Counted from the first letter of the stretch, positions 8,824-16,845 are shown. The stretch is DNA of 64,000 nt from Neisseria perflava (GCF_019334725.1 NZ_CP079818.1:558001-622000), one strand, 5' to 3'. The notes: generated from the sequence alone by a model not told the origin. Made by a program: numbers and translations.

Positions 8824-8946
8824 AAAAAAAACCATTCATACTAAGGGAGAAGTATGAATGGCCAATACATTGCGGGAAAACGTCTTACTTGCTGCACCGC
8901 CCAAAAGGGATGAAAGAGCGGTGTTGTGTCAGCGATTAATATTCTA
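8824..8946 (-). ncRNA. Candidate small RNA (or 3' UTR) downstream of the suhB-family gene
   Basis: Read on the minus strand, a near-consensus -10 box TAGAAT (8946-8941) precedes about 110 bases with two hairpins. The first has stem CACCGC/GCGGTG (8923-8895) with a pyrimidine-rich loop containing TTTCATCCC. The second is an 11-bp perfect stem (8861-8832) with loop TCTCCCTT followed by eight T residues, a textbook intrinsic terminator. No convincing reading frame fits. The C/U-rich loop could pair with Shine-Dalgarno sequences, as in neisserial sibling sRNAs. No good -35 box is seen, so it could equally be the mRNA tail of the upstream gene. Confidence 0.5.
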
Positions 8947-9034
8947 CCGTTTTTAGTATTAAATGCTGTTAAGAAGTGAAATAATTTCAATAAGTTGCAA
9001 GATAATCGTGATTTTTTGAAGATAAACGGTATTT

Positions 9035-9823
9035 TTACTGATTTTCTCGAATCCATTTCACCCATTGCTGAAACAGCTCGGGTTGCAATGCGGCGATGAC
9101 GGAACGCTTAAATACATGTTCGCCGCTCCAAAAATCGTCGCCCTCCAAAGTAGTCAGGCAGCCGCCGGCTTCTTCAAAAATCAATGCGCCGGCAGCGTAG
9201 TCCCACAGCTTTTGCCCGCCGTGGATGTAAATATCGTAGCGGCCGCTGGCAAGGTAGCACCAATCAAGCGTGCTGCTGCCCATGCTGCGGATTGTGCCGA
9301 ATGGGGCAAGGGTATTCATGCGGCTGGCGAGTTTGCCCGAACGCAGGTATTTGATTTCCACGCCGGCAATGGATTCGTTGAGTTTTTTGTTTTCCGAACG
9401 CAGCGGCAGCGGCGTGCCGTTGAGGAATGCGCCTTTGCCGCGTTCGGCGTAGAAACATTCTCCACTGACCGGATTGTAAATTACGCCCAATTCGGCGTGG
9501 CCGTTTTTAACCAGCGCGACGGATACGGCAAAATGCGGCAAACCGTTGACGAAGTTGTTTGTGCCGTCGATAGGGTCGACAATCCACAGGCCGTCTGAAT
9601 GTTCGTTCCACAAACGGGTTTGCTCCTGAACGCTCATCTCCTCGCCCAACATCGGACAATCCTCCAATAAGGGCAGGGCGGCGGCAAAAGCGGTTTGTGC
9701 GGCCAAATCTGCTTCACTCAAAACCGAGCCGTCTTCTTTACGTCGTGACGGCGTGTTCAGAAAACGCGGCATGACTTCGGTTTGGGCGATGTGACGGACG
9801 ACTTTCTGTAAACGGTATAGCAC
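9035..9823 (-). CDS. suhB: Inositol monophosphatase family protein (SuhB-like)
   Basis: A 262-residue Mg-dependent phosphatase of the inositol monophosphatase/FIG superfamily. Metal-binding motifs are clear: GEE at 60-62, DPIDGTNNF at 83-91 and WDYAAG near 218. It could hydrolyse inositol-1-phosphate or a related sugar phosphate, or, like E. coli SuhB, act in rRNA antitermination; sequence alone does not separate these. Translation appears to start at a GTG (9823) preceded by AAGGA at a good spacing. The gene runs toward the candidate small RNA. Confidence 0.9.
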   Translation of the reverse strand: MLYRLQKVVRHIAQTEVMPRFLNTPSRRKEDGSVLSEADLAAQTAFAAALPLLEDCPMLGEEMSVQEQTRLWNEHSDGLWIVDPIDGTNNFVNGLPHFAVSVALVKNGHAELGVIYNPVSGECFYAERGKGAFLNGTPLPLRSENKKLNESIAGVEIKYLRSGKLASRMNTLAPFGTIRSMGSSTLDWCYLASGRYDIYIHGGQKLWDYAAGALIFEEAGGCLTTLEGDDFWSGEHVFKRSVIAALQPELFQQWVKWIRENQ

Positions 9824-9987
9824 AGCGTATCCTTGTTTTTTGCAGTTTTGCGTGACAGTGGATTAAAATTCGGGAAGTTTTCAAATTATAGTGGATGAAA
9901 TCGAAATCAGGCAGGCAAGAGTATGTCGCCGTGTTTCAACTTCGTTCACGAAAGTTCAAATTATATACATGAATAAAGCAGGAAACC

Positions 9988-10713
9988 ATGCCCCGATTTT
10001 ATGTTGATTTTGCCTTAAGCCCCGACAGCGTGGTCGAATTGCCCGATAATGTGGTTCGCCATCTGAATGTATTGCGCGTGAAAAACACGGAAGAAATCGT
10101 GTTGTTCAACGGCAATGGCAAGGCATATCCGGCTTTGCCCGAAGTTTTGGAAAAACGCCGCGCCAGCGTGCGGATTTTGCGTGAAGAGGCAACGGACAAC
10201 GAATCGCCGCTGAACATTACATTGGTACAGGCGGTATCCGCCGCCGAGCGCATGGATTTCACTTTGCAGAAAAGCGTGGAATTGGGCGTGGCAGAAATTC
10301 GCCCGGTCATCAGCGAACGCTGTGTCGTCCGCTTGAGCGGCGAACGCGCTGAAAAGCGGGTGGCGCGTTGGCAGGAAATCGTCGTTTCGGCGTGTGAACA
10401 AAGCGGCCGCAATATTGTGCCGAAGGTTTTGCCGCTGACGACTTATGCACAGGCTCTGCAGCAGTTGCCGCAGGAAACAACCAAACTGTTAATGAGCTTG
10501 AACCGCGCACAAAAACTGAGCGATGTTCGGCCGCAATCCGGTAAGGTCGTGTTTATGGTCGGCCCGGAAGGCGGCTGGACGGAGAAGGAAGAGCAGCAGG
10601 CATTTGATGCCGGTTTTCAATCCGTTACGCTTGGCAAACGGGTGTTGCGTACCGAAACCGCCTCACTTGCGGCCATTGCCGCCATGCAGACGCTTTGGGG
10701 CGATTTTGCATAA
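9988..10713 (+). CDS. rsmE: 16S rRNA (uracil(1498)-N3)-methyltransferase
   Basis: A 241-residue SPOUT-class methyltransferase that methylates U1498 of 16S rRNA using S-adenosylmethionine. The N-terminal PUA-like region (HLNVLRVK) is followed by the SPOUT knot, with VMVGPEGGWTEKE near residue 190 and LGKRVLRTETA near 213, both hallmarks of RsmE. Length is normal. It is the first gene of a + strand group with the acyl-carrier gene set, separated by about 80 bases that contain an uptake-linked repeat. Confidence 0.95.
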   Translation: MPRFYVDFALSPDSVVELPDNVVRHLNVLRVKNTEEIVLFNGNGKAYPALPEVLEKRRASVRILREEATDNESPLNITLVQAVSAAERMDFTLQKSVELGVAEIRPVISERCVVRLSGERAEKRVARWQEIVVSACEQSGRNIVPKVLPLTTYAQALQQLPQETTKLLMSLNRAQKLSDVRPQSGKVVFMVGPEGGWTEKEEQQAFDAGFQSVTLGKRVLRTETASLAAIAAMQTLWGDFA

Positions 10714-10718
10714 AGTTC

Positions 10719-10761
10719 AGGCCGTCTGAAAACGAGCGTAGCGAGTTTCGCTAAAATAAGC
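10719..10761. repeat. Uptake-sequence-linked GCGAAACTCGC repeat, copy 2
   Basis: AGGCCGTCTGAA is followed by AACGAGCGTAGCGAGTTTCG and CTAAAATAAG. This is the reverse complement of the inner part of the element at 8189-8252, with no mismatch seen over about 43 bases. It lies between rsmE and the ACP gene and may attenuate transcription through the TAGCGA/TCGCTA hairpin. Confidence 0.75.
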
Positions 10762-10796
10762 TGTTGCTTCATGAGATAAAAATGGGAGTTTAAAAA

Positions 10797-11087
10797 ATGT
10801 CTTACACCTTTACGCTGGCCGAGCACGAGCTGGAAGCGGAATTGAAAAAGCTAATCGTGCAAGAGGCCGATAAGGCCGACGATGTGGATATGGATGATTT
10901 CACCGACGATGCACTTTTGTTTGGCGATGACAGTCCGGTCGGTTTGGATTCGCTTGATGCGCTGCAAATCAGCGTTGCCTTGCAACAGTATTTCCAAGTG
11001 CGCCTGCAGGGCGACCGTATGGTGCGCAAACATATGATGTGCGTACGCGATTTGGCGGCGTTTATCCGTGCGGAGCATGGCGCGTGA
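10797..11087 (+). CDS. Acyl carrier protein-like phosphopantetheine-binding protein
   Basis: A 96-residue acidic helical protein with the carrier-protein signature GLDSLDAL at residues 49-56. Ser52 is the expected 4'-phosphopantetheine attachment site. It differs from the housekeeping AcpP in its longer, acidic N-terminus and in the variable insert before helix III (QGDRMVRKH). It is followed with a 4-base stop/start overlap by a ketosynthase, so it most likely carries the acyl chain for that enzyme. No holo-ACP synthase, ketoreductase or thioesterase is nearby. Confidence 0.88.
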   Translation: MSYTFTLAEHELEAELKKLIVQEADKADDVDMDDFTDDALLFGDDSPVGLDSLDALQISVALQQYFQVRLQGDRMVRKHMMCVRDLAAFIRAEHGA

Positions 11088-12142
11088 GTTGGGTTTGCGG
11101 TACGGCGGCCACTTCTGCCTTGAATCCGCAAACGGATTTCAGATGGCCTGATGCGGTGTCTTATACGTTTTTAAACCAGCCGCAGCAGGCTGCTTATTTT
11201 CGTGCATTCGCCGGCGACAGTTTGGGGCGGAAGGAATTTGCGGATATTGCCGAACAACATTTGCGCCGAGCCGCCGAAAATGCAGGCTGGCCGTCTGAAA
11301 GCTGGCATGATGCGCCGGTGTTTATCGGTTCCAGTTCCTATTCCATCTCCGAATATGAAAACCGTCATTTTGCAGGCAATAGGGTGGTAGAGGAACATAA
11401 TCTGCTTTATCTCGCCGAAGATTTGCGCCGGCGCAGCGGCAATCGGCAGATTTTCAGTTTCGCTACTGCCTGCACTTCATCCGCCCATGCGCTGATTCAG
11501 GCGGATAACTGCTTGCGCGGCGGGGCGGAGCGTGCCTTTGTGCTTGGCATTGAAAACCTCAACCGGCTGACTTTGCTGCATTTTCACAGCTTGGGTTTGC
11601 TGGCCGAACACTATCAGCCTTTTGGCGGAAACGGTTTGATTTTAGGCGAAGGTGTTGCCGCGCTTGCCTTATCTTCTGCTGCTCCCGAATCTTCTTCAGG
11701 CCGTCTGAAACTTATCGGACACGCCGCCAATACAGGCAATGACCTGATTCAAAGCGATGGCCAAGCGCAAGAGCAGGTGATGCGTCGAGCTTTGGATGTT
11801 GCAGGCATCGCTCCTGAAAGCATTGCAGCCGTTAAAACACACGGCATCGGCACGGCTGACAGCGATGCCGCCGAATTGGCCGCACTGGAAAATATATTCG
11901 GTACACTGCCGCCTTTGATGGCGTTCAAACCGCAAATTGGACACACGCTTGGCGCCACGGCAGCCCTTGAAACAGCCCTGCTTTTATCCGCTTTAAAACA
12001 AGGCGGAAGCAACGATTATCAGGGGCGGAAAATTTGTTTTTCCGAATGTGCAGCTTCACAAAAAGGCGGCTTTTTCTGTTTGGCCAATCAGTTTGGTTTT
12101 GGCGGCAGCAACACATCTTTGGTATGGCAATGGCAACCGTAA
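11084..12142 (+). CDS. Beta-ketoacyl synthase (catalytic partner)
   Basis: A 352-residue thiolase-fold condensing enzyme. The full catalytic triad is visible: Cys130 in ATACTSSAH, His253 in KTHGIGTADSDA and His287 in GHTLGATAAL. The start is read as the GTG at 11084 overlapping the ACP stop (GTGA); an upstream ATG at 11039 would run inside the ACP gene and adds no family-like sequence. At about 350 residues it is shorter than FabF (about 410). With the ACP and the next gene it resembles the KS-CLF pairs of aryl-polyene and type II polyketide pathways. Confidence 0.88.
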   Translation: MSWVCGTAATSALNPQTDFRWPDAVSYTFLNQPQQAAYFRAFAGDSLGRKEFADIAEQHLRRAAENAGWPSESWHDAPVFIGSSSYSISEYENRHFAGNRVVEEHNLLYLAEDLRRRSGNRQIFSFATACTSSAHALIQADNCLRGGAERAFVLGIENLNRLTLLHFHSLGLLAEHYQPFGGNGLILGEGVAALALSSAAPESSSGRLKLIGHAANTGNDLIQSDGQAQEQVMRRALDVAGIAPESIAAVKTHGIGTADSDAAELAALENIFGTLPPLMAFKPQIGHTLGATAALETALLLSALKQGGSNDYQGRKICFSECAASQKGGFFCLANQFGFGGSNTSLVWQWQP

Positions 12143-12813
12143 ATCCTAATATCCATATTACCGCCGCTGTGCGTTTTGATACTGACGCTGGCACCGGCGG
12201 TAAAATCCTCAAACAAACCTTAAAGCAGCAAAGCGGTATAGATACCCGCCGCCTCAGCCGTTTGAGTTTGATTGCCGCGCTTGGTGCAGGGCAACTGAAA
12301 GAGCAATGCGAAATCTGTCCTGATTGCGCTGTTTTTCTCGGTACGCCGTTTTCTTCGCCATCCGTATTTGAAAAAATGGCAGACAATGTGCTGAACCATC
12401 ACGCCGCGATGCCGTTTGACTTTATTGCCAACCTACACAATGCTCCCGTTTTTCATGCCGCGCGAGCGTTAGGAACGCATGGTGCAACTTTGGTCGTTAC
12501 TGCCGACAACAATGTAGATACCTGCTTTCATCCATTATCTCTGGCGATGCAGTCTTTGCAAAATGGCGGACAAGCTGCGGTTGGTTGGGCATATGAACAT
12601 CAAGCAGTCCGTGCCGATACCTATGAAGGCAGTATCTGGATTTTGCTTGAAGCCGGTACAGAGCAGGGTGTTCCCGTTGTGTTGAATGATGAAGGTACTC
12701 AGACTGATAGGCCGTCTGAAAAGCCGCAATATTATTGGCAAAATATCGCCGATTGGCTAGAAGTAGTAATGGCGCACGAGGGTAGGGATGTGAAGAAATA
12801 TACTTTGGCGTGA
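12124..12813 (+). CDS. Ketosynthase-like chain length factor, no active-site Cys
   Basis: A 229-residue protein that overlaps the end of the ketosynthase gene. It looks like the N-terminal half of a thiolase fold (beta-ketoacyl synthase chain-length-factor family). In place of the active Cys motif it has TADNNVDTC, with no Cys at the nucleophile position, so it is unlikely to be catalytic and more probably shapes the partner's substrate tunnel. ATG codons at 12124 and 12130 are both possible starts. A bidirectional uptake-sequence terminator follows, which closes the three-gene set. Confidence 0.78.
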   Translation: MAMATVNPNIHITAAVRFDTDAGTGGKILKQTLKQQSGIDTRRLSRLSLIAALGAGQLKEQCEICPDCAVFLGTPFSSPSVFEKMADNVLNHHAAMPFDFIANLHNAPVFHAARALGTHGATLVVTADNNVDTCFHPLSLAMQSLQNGGQAAVGWAYEHQAVRADTYEGSIWILLEAGTEQGVPVVLNDEGTQTDRPSEKPQYYWQNIADWLEVVMAHEGRDVKKYTLA

Positions 12814-12875
12814 TGGGGGAAAATGATTTTAGAGAAAGTATTTGTTTTTTGAATAAATAAGGTTTGCACCATTAA

Positions 12876-12913
12876 AAAGGCCGTCTGAAAATATTTTCAG
12901 ACGGCCTTTTTGT
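12876..12913. terminator. Bidirectional uptake-sequence terminator
   Basis: A 19-bp perfect stem with AAAAAGGCCGTCTGAAAAT and its complement adjacent, with A-run and T-run on the two sides. It lies between the convergent chain-length-factor gene and the minus-strand gene ending at 12926. Confidence 0.9.
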
Positions 12914-12925
12914 ATCAAAAACCAA

Positions 12926-14242
12926 TCAACGAGACATCTCGTCTTGAATAGCGCGGATATTTGCTTTGCGGTCGTTGATGGTACGGGTCAGCTGTTGGAT
13001 TTTAATCTGATCGCCTTTTTGTTTGGCCGCATTCAGCTGGGTTTGAAGGCGGATAATAGCGGTTTGTTCGTTGCGAATTTCACCTTGTAATACCTGTTTA
13101 CGTGTTTCTTTAGGTTTGGGTTGTGGTGCAGCAATGGTTGCAGGAATGGTACGAATCGGTGCTTTGCGGCGGATGTCTTGCTGGCTATTTTGCTTGGCCT
13201 GGCGTTTCTGTATGCTGTTGCGTAGGAGGATATTCAGACGCGGATTAGCAGCTTCGGCAGTATTGGTAACGCCACCGCTCGGACCATTTAGCAGAATTTT
13301 GATGTCGTTATCGACATCTTTATCGTTGAAGAGTGCATCAGTGGTTGGTCCATATGCTTTGGGCAATGGGGTTTTGGTAGGCTTCGTTGGAATTGCTGCT
13401 GCCGCTGGTATGGGTTCGGTCGGCTTGACCGAGTCTGTCAGTGCGAAAATCTCGGTTGTAGATCCTGTTAATATATTGGTTTTGTCGGACGATGCAGAAG
13501 AGTTTTCAGCGTTAAGTGGTTTGGTTACTGTTTTTTTAATATTGGTTGTGCGGTTTATCGATGTTTTGGAAACAGTTTGTTCTGTGTGTGTAACTTCAGT
13601 TTTGGCCGGTTCTTCGGCTGTTGTACTTTTTGCTGTCTTGTTGTCCAATGGCTCCAAATCTAGAGAATGATTCAGGAATTGGGTGGTGGTAGCTTGGTCA
13701 GTGTGCACGTTCAGGGCGGCGAGAGTTTGGGTAGATATCTGCTCAGTATGAGGAGAGAAAAAGCTATCCGATCTATGACTTTCCTGAGGGGTAGTTTGTG
13801 CCTGAGTGATAGGTGCAGAGGGGTATATTTGAACAACAGGTGTGGTATTGAATATGGCGAAAGTATTAACGGGATATTGCTTGGTTTCAACAGGAGCTAT
13901 TGCCGTTTGTGTCTCTATAACAGGAACATAGTGATCAGCCGTTGATCTAGTAGTTTTTTGGTTTGTTACTTCTGTTTTATTGAAAATGTTCTGTGTTCCA
14001 ACCAATTTCGGATCTGTTTGTTGTTCTGTAAGAGTCGAATTCAAATTTAGCTGCTCAGTGTTTGTTTGAGATACATTTGTTTCTACTAGGCTGTACGAAT
14101 CGGTAACGCGGCAGGTATTGTTGATCTGGTGTGAGGTATAAACAGTGATGCCTTCAACATTGCAGACATACTCGGCAGCGTTGGCGGCGGCGGGGAGGGT
14201 CAGGCTGAGGGCAATGGCGGTTTTGCAGAAAAACGGTTTCAT
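12926..14242 (-). CDS. Secreted Ser/Thr-rich protein with coiled-coil tail
   Basis: A 438-residue protein with a clear signal peptide (charged start, hydrophobic core, cleavage near AANAAEY at residue 23). A short domain after it (EYVCNVEGITVYTS plus a second Cys near residue 44) resembles DUF4124-type periplasmic domains. Residues about 50-330 are low-complexity, rich in Thr, Ser, Asn, Gln, Pro and Glu, with no recognisable fold. The last 60 residues (RKQVLQGEIRNEQ to the end) are a predicted coiled coil. The coding sequence is visibly AT-richer in the linker than its neighbours. It is probably periplasmic or surface-linked; the function is unknown. Confidence 0.8.
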   Translation of the reverse strand: MKPFFCKTAIALSLTLPAAANAAEYVCNVEGITVYTSHQINNTCRVTDSYSLVETNVSQTNTEQLNLNSTLTEQQTDPKLVGTQNIFNKTEVTNQKTTRSTADHYVPVIETQTAIAPVETKQYPVNTFAIFNTTPVVQIYPSAPITQAQTTPQESHRSDSFFSPHTEQISTQTLAALNVHTDQATTTQFLNHSLDLEPLDNKTAKSTTAEEPAKTEVTHTEQTVSKTSINRTTNIKKTVTKPLNAENSSASSDKTNILTGSTTEIFALTDSVKPTEPIPAAAAIPTKPTKTPLPKAYGPTTDALFNDKDVDNDIKILLNGPSGGVTNTAEAANPRLNILLRNSIQKRQAKQNSQQDIRRKAPIRTIPATIAAPQPKPKETRKQVLQGEIRNEQTAIIRLQTQLNAAKQKGDQIKIQQLTRTINDRKANIRAIQDEMSR

Positions 14243-14370
14243 AAAAGCAATAGAATCAGATTGTTTGTTTAAAGTGTAATTATACTATGTACACTGTCAG
14301 CATCCGCCAACTTATTTTTAGGCGGTGTAAAACTGTGGCTGAAAGGTTGAAAATTGGAATAAAAGGTCTT

Positions 14371-14410
14371 AGGCCGTCTGAAACTTGTCATATAAAGTTT
14401 CAGACGGCCT
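14371..14410. terminator. Inverted uptake-sequence hairpin near luxS end
   Basis: Arms AGGCCGTCTGAAACTT and its complement (16 bp) are separated by a short loop. It lies 17 bases beyond the luxS stop on the minus strand, so it probably terminates luxS. Confidence 0.75.
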
Positions 14411-14426
14411 TTGCTGTCATTGAGTA

Positions 14427-14933
14427 TTAAGCGGTCAACAGGCTTTCGTCCAATGTCAGCTCTTCGTTTTTATTGACGGCGACTTTGCGTGCCAAAACGT
14501 TTTGGGCGATTTCGTGTGCTTCGGCAAGCGAGTGCATCAGGTAAGTACCGCATTGGTATTCGTTCAACTCGGGGATTTTGCTTTGGTCTTGAACGGTCAA
14601 AACATCCTGCATTGAAGCGAGCCATGCGTCGGCCACTTTTTGCTCGTCGGGCGTGCCGATGAGGCTCATATAGAAACCGGTACGGCAGCCCATCGGGGAA
14701 ATGTCGATGATTTCAACGCCGTTGCCGTTTAAGTGGTCGCGCATAAAGCCTGCGAACAGGTGCTCCAGCGTATGAATGCCTTTTTCAGGCAGGATTTCTT
14801 TGTTGGGAATGCAGAAACGCAGGTCAAACACGGTAATGGTGTCGCCTTTGGGCGTGGTCATGGTTTTTGCCACGCGTACGGCAGGGGCGTGCATACGGGT
14901 GTGGTCGACTTTGAAACTGTCTAGTAGGGGCAT
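14427..14933 (-). CDS. luxS: S-ribosylhomocysteine lyase
   Basis: A 168-residue enzyme that cleaves S-ribosylhomocysteine to homocysteine and DPD, the precursor of autoinducer-2, within the activated methyl cycle. The metal site is intact: His54-x-x-Glu57-His58 (HTLEH) and Cys128 (YQCGTY). The catalytic Cys83 in MGCRTGFYM is present. The ATG at 14933 has an AAGGA ribosome site. No AI-2 receptor gene is nearby, so a metabolic role is the safest reading. Confidence 0.97.
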   Translation of the reverse strand: MPLLDSFKVDHTRMHAPAVRVAKTMTTPKGDTITVFDLRFCIPNKEILPEKGIHTLEHLFAGFMRDHLNGNGVEIIDISPMGCRTGFYMSLIGTPDEQKVADAWLASMQDVLTVQDQSKIPELNEYQCGTYLMHSLAEAHEIAQNVLARKVAVNKNEELTLDESLLTA

Positions 14934-14987
14934 TTGGGTGTCCTTTGAGATAAATAGATTTTTAGCTAGGGATATTTGAAGACTGAA

Positions 14988-15311
14988 TCACAATTCCGCA
15001 ATCTCAACTGCTTCGCCCGAAGCCTCGCTCAGTGCTTCGTTCAAAACATCGTAGAAATCCCGTCCGTCGCGTGTTGCCAGCCATTTGCCGTTTTGCTCGG
15101 CGAAATGGTAGCCGCCGCTTTTGGCGGCAATCCACAATTCTTGGTTGGGCGTGTGGCGGTTGACGATGATTTGCGTGCCGTCTTCAGCTTCGATGGTCAG
15201 CACGTTTCCGGCAAACTGGCAGTCGAAATCCCAGCCGTTTTCATCGATTTGATCTTCAATGTGTTCAAACAATTCTTCGCTCAGGCGGATGAATTCGCTT
15301 TCGGTCATCAT
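14988..15311 (-). CDS. cyaY: Frataxin homologue CyaY
   Basis: A 107-residue protein with the bacterial frataxin fold. It has an acidic first helix (SEELFEHIEDQIDENGWD) that binds iron, the signature strand NRHTPNQELWIAAKSGGYHF and the C-terminal DGRDFYDVLNEAL helix. It regulates iron supply and cysteine desulfurase activity in Fe-S assembly. It is divergent from the lptM-lysA pair, as seen in many proteobacteria where cyaY neighbours lptM. Two ATGs in a row (15311, 15308) are possible. Confidence 0.95.
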   Translation of the reverse strand: MMTESEFIRLSEELFEHIEDQIDENGWDFDCQFAGNVLTIEAEDGTQIIVNRHTPNQELWIAAKSGGYHFAEQNGKWLATRDGRDFYDVLNEALSEASGEAVEIAEL

Positions 15312-15361
15312 GGCTTTTTGTGTGGTTTTTGTTTAAGATACCGAATCTTGCCACATTCGTA

Positions 15362-15553
15362 ATGATGAAGAAAGTTTTACTGATGAAATACGGCGTATTT
15401 TTTGCAGCGGCAACAGCTCTGCTGCTCTCTGCCTGCGGCTACAAAGGCGACCTCTACCTGCCAAAAGAAGGCGACAAGGCGCGCTTCGGCGTGATTCAAA
15501 CCGGCTTGAAATTCGATACGGCCAAAGAACCGACCACTCAAACCAACGATTAA
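15362..15553 (+). CDS. lptM: Small LptM-like lipoprotein
   Basis: A 63-residue lipoprotein: signal peptide, lipobox LLSAC with Cys25 as the lipidation site, then GYKGDLYLPKE, the short conserved motif of the LptM (YifL) family. In E. coli LptM helps LptD mature in the outer membrane. The family is usually encoded between cyaY and a lysine-pathway gene, and here it lies between cyaY and lysA. ATGs at 15362, 15365 and 15383 are possible; the first pair gives a fuller signal peptide. Confidence 0.88.
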   Translation: MMKKVLLMKYGVFFAAATALLLSACGYKGDLYLPKEGDKARFGVIQTGLKFDTAKEPTTQTND

Positions 15554-15569
15554 AAAAGACTTCACAAAC

Positions 15570-16790
15570 ATGACCTTATTCTGCGAACAACTCCCTTATA
15601 CACACCTTGCCGAAGAGTTTGGTACGCCGCTTTATGTGTACAGCAAATCTGCGCTGACCGAGGCGTTTGAAAACTACCAAACCGCGTTTGCCGCTTTAAA
15701 TCCGCTTGTCTGCTACGCAGTGAAAGCGAATGGCAACCTGAGCATCATCAAGCACTTTGCTTCTTTGGGGAGCGGTTTTGACATTGTGTCCGGCGGCGAG
15801 TTGGCGCGTGTTTTGGCGGCAGGCGGCGATGCGGTGAAAACGATTTTTTCCGGTGTGGGCAAGAGTGAGGCAGAAATCGAGTTTGCGCTGAATGCAGGCG
15901 TGAAATGCTTCAATATGGAAAGCATTCCCGAAATCGACCGTATTCAAAAGGTTGCCGCGCGTTTGGGTAAAGTCGCTCCGGTTTCCCTGCGTGTCAACCC
16001 TGATGTCGACGCTAAAACTCATCCTTATATCTCCACCGGCCTGAAAGCCAACAAATTCGGTATTGCCTATGCCGATGCGCTTGAGGCTTATCGTCATGCT
16101 TCCCGACAAAGCCATTTGAAAATTGTCGGTATCGACTGCCATATCGGCTCGCAACTGACCGACCTCAGCCCGCTTGTCGAAGCCTGCGAACGTATCTTGG
16201 CCTTGGTTGACCAACTGGTAGCTGAAGGCATTGTGTTAGAACACTTGGACTTGGGCGGTGGTGTCGGCATTGTTTATCAAGATGAAAATGTGCCTGATTT
16301 GGGCGCGTATGCCCAAGCCGTTCAAAAACTGATGGGTACACGCCGTCTGAAACTGGTTCTTGAGCCCGGCCGCAGCTTGGTCGGAAATGCAGGTGCGTTG
16401 TTGACGCGCGTCGAATTCGTCAAACATGGCGAAGAGAAAAACTTTGTGATGGTCGATGCGGCGATGAACGATTTGATGCGTCCGGCGCTTTATGATGCCT
16501 ATCATCACATCGAAGCGGTCGAAACCAAAGACATTGAGCCTCTGACGGCCAATATCGTCGGCCCGATTTGCGAAACCGGCGACTTTCTTGGCAAAGACCG
16601 CACCATCGCCTGTGAAGAAGGGGATTTGCTGCTTATCCGCAGCGCCGGTGCGTATGGCTCAAGCATGGCGAGCAACTACAACACGCGCAACCGCGCGGCG
16701 GAAGTATTGGTTAACGGCAACGAATGTAAACTTATCCGCCAACGTGAAACCGTCGAGCAGCAAATGGCCAACGAATTGGCTTGTTTGTAA
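15570..16790 (+). CDS. lysA: Diaminopimelate decarboxylase
   Basis: A 406-residue PLP enzyme (alanine racemase-like fold III) that decarboxylates meso-diaminopimelate to L-lysine, the last step of lysine synthesis. The PLP Lys is in YAVKANGN (Lys52). HIGSQ near 191, the Gly-rich LDLGGGVGI phosphate loop and EPGRSLVGNAG are present, as is the C-terminal CETGDFL active-site Cys motif. Sixteen bases separate it from lptM, so the two are likely cotranscribed. A strong uptake-sequence terminator follows. Confidence 0.97.
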   Translation: MTLFCEQLPYTHLAEEFGTPLYVYSKSALTEAFENYQTAFAALNPLVCYAVKANGNLSIIKHFASLGSGFDIVSGGELARVLAAGGDAVKTIFSGVGKSEAEIEFALNAGVKCFNMESIPEIDRIQKVAARLGKVAPVSLRVNPDVDAKTHPYISTGLKANKFGIAYADALEAYRHASRQSHLKIVGIDCHIGSQLTDLSPLVEACERILALVDQLVAEGIVLEHLDLGGGVGIVYQDENVPDLGAYAQAVQKLMGTRRLKLVLEPGRSLVGNAGALLTRVEFVKHGEEKNFVMVDAAMNDLMRPALYDAYHHIEAVETKDIEPLTANIVGPICETGDFLGKDRTIACEEGDLLLIRSAGAYGSSMASNYNTRNRAAEVLVNGNECKLIRQRETVEQQMANELACL

Positions 16791-16804
16791 GGTTTGATTG
16801 TTTA

Positions 16805-16845
16805 AAAGGCCGTCTGAAAGCTTGATTGACTTTCAGACGGCCTTT
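16805..16845. terminator. Bidirectional uptake-sequence terminator
   Basis: AAAGGCCGTCTGAAAG and its complement around a 9-base loop, between convergent lysA and slyX. Confidence 0.88.

Noticed and set aside
8841..9065. 74-residue minus-strand frame
   Set aside because: It covers the candidate small RNA and its terminator hairpin and has no family pattern.
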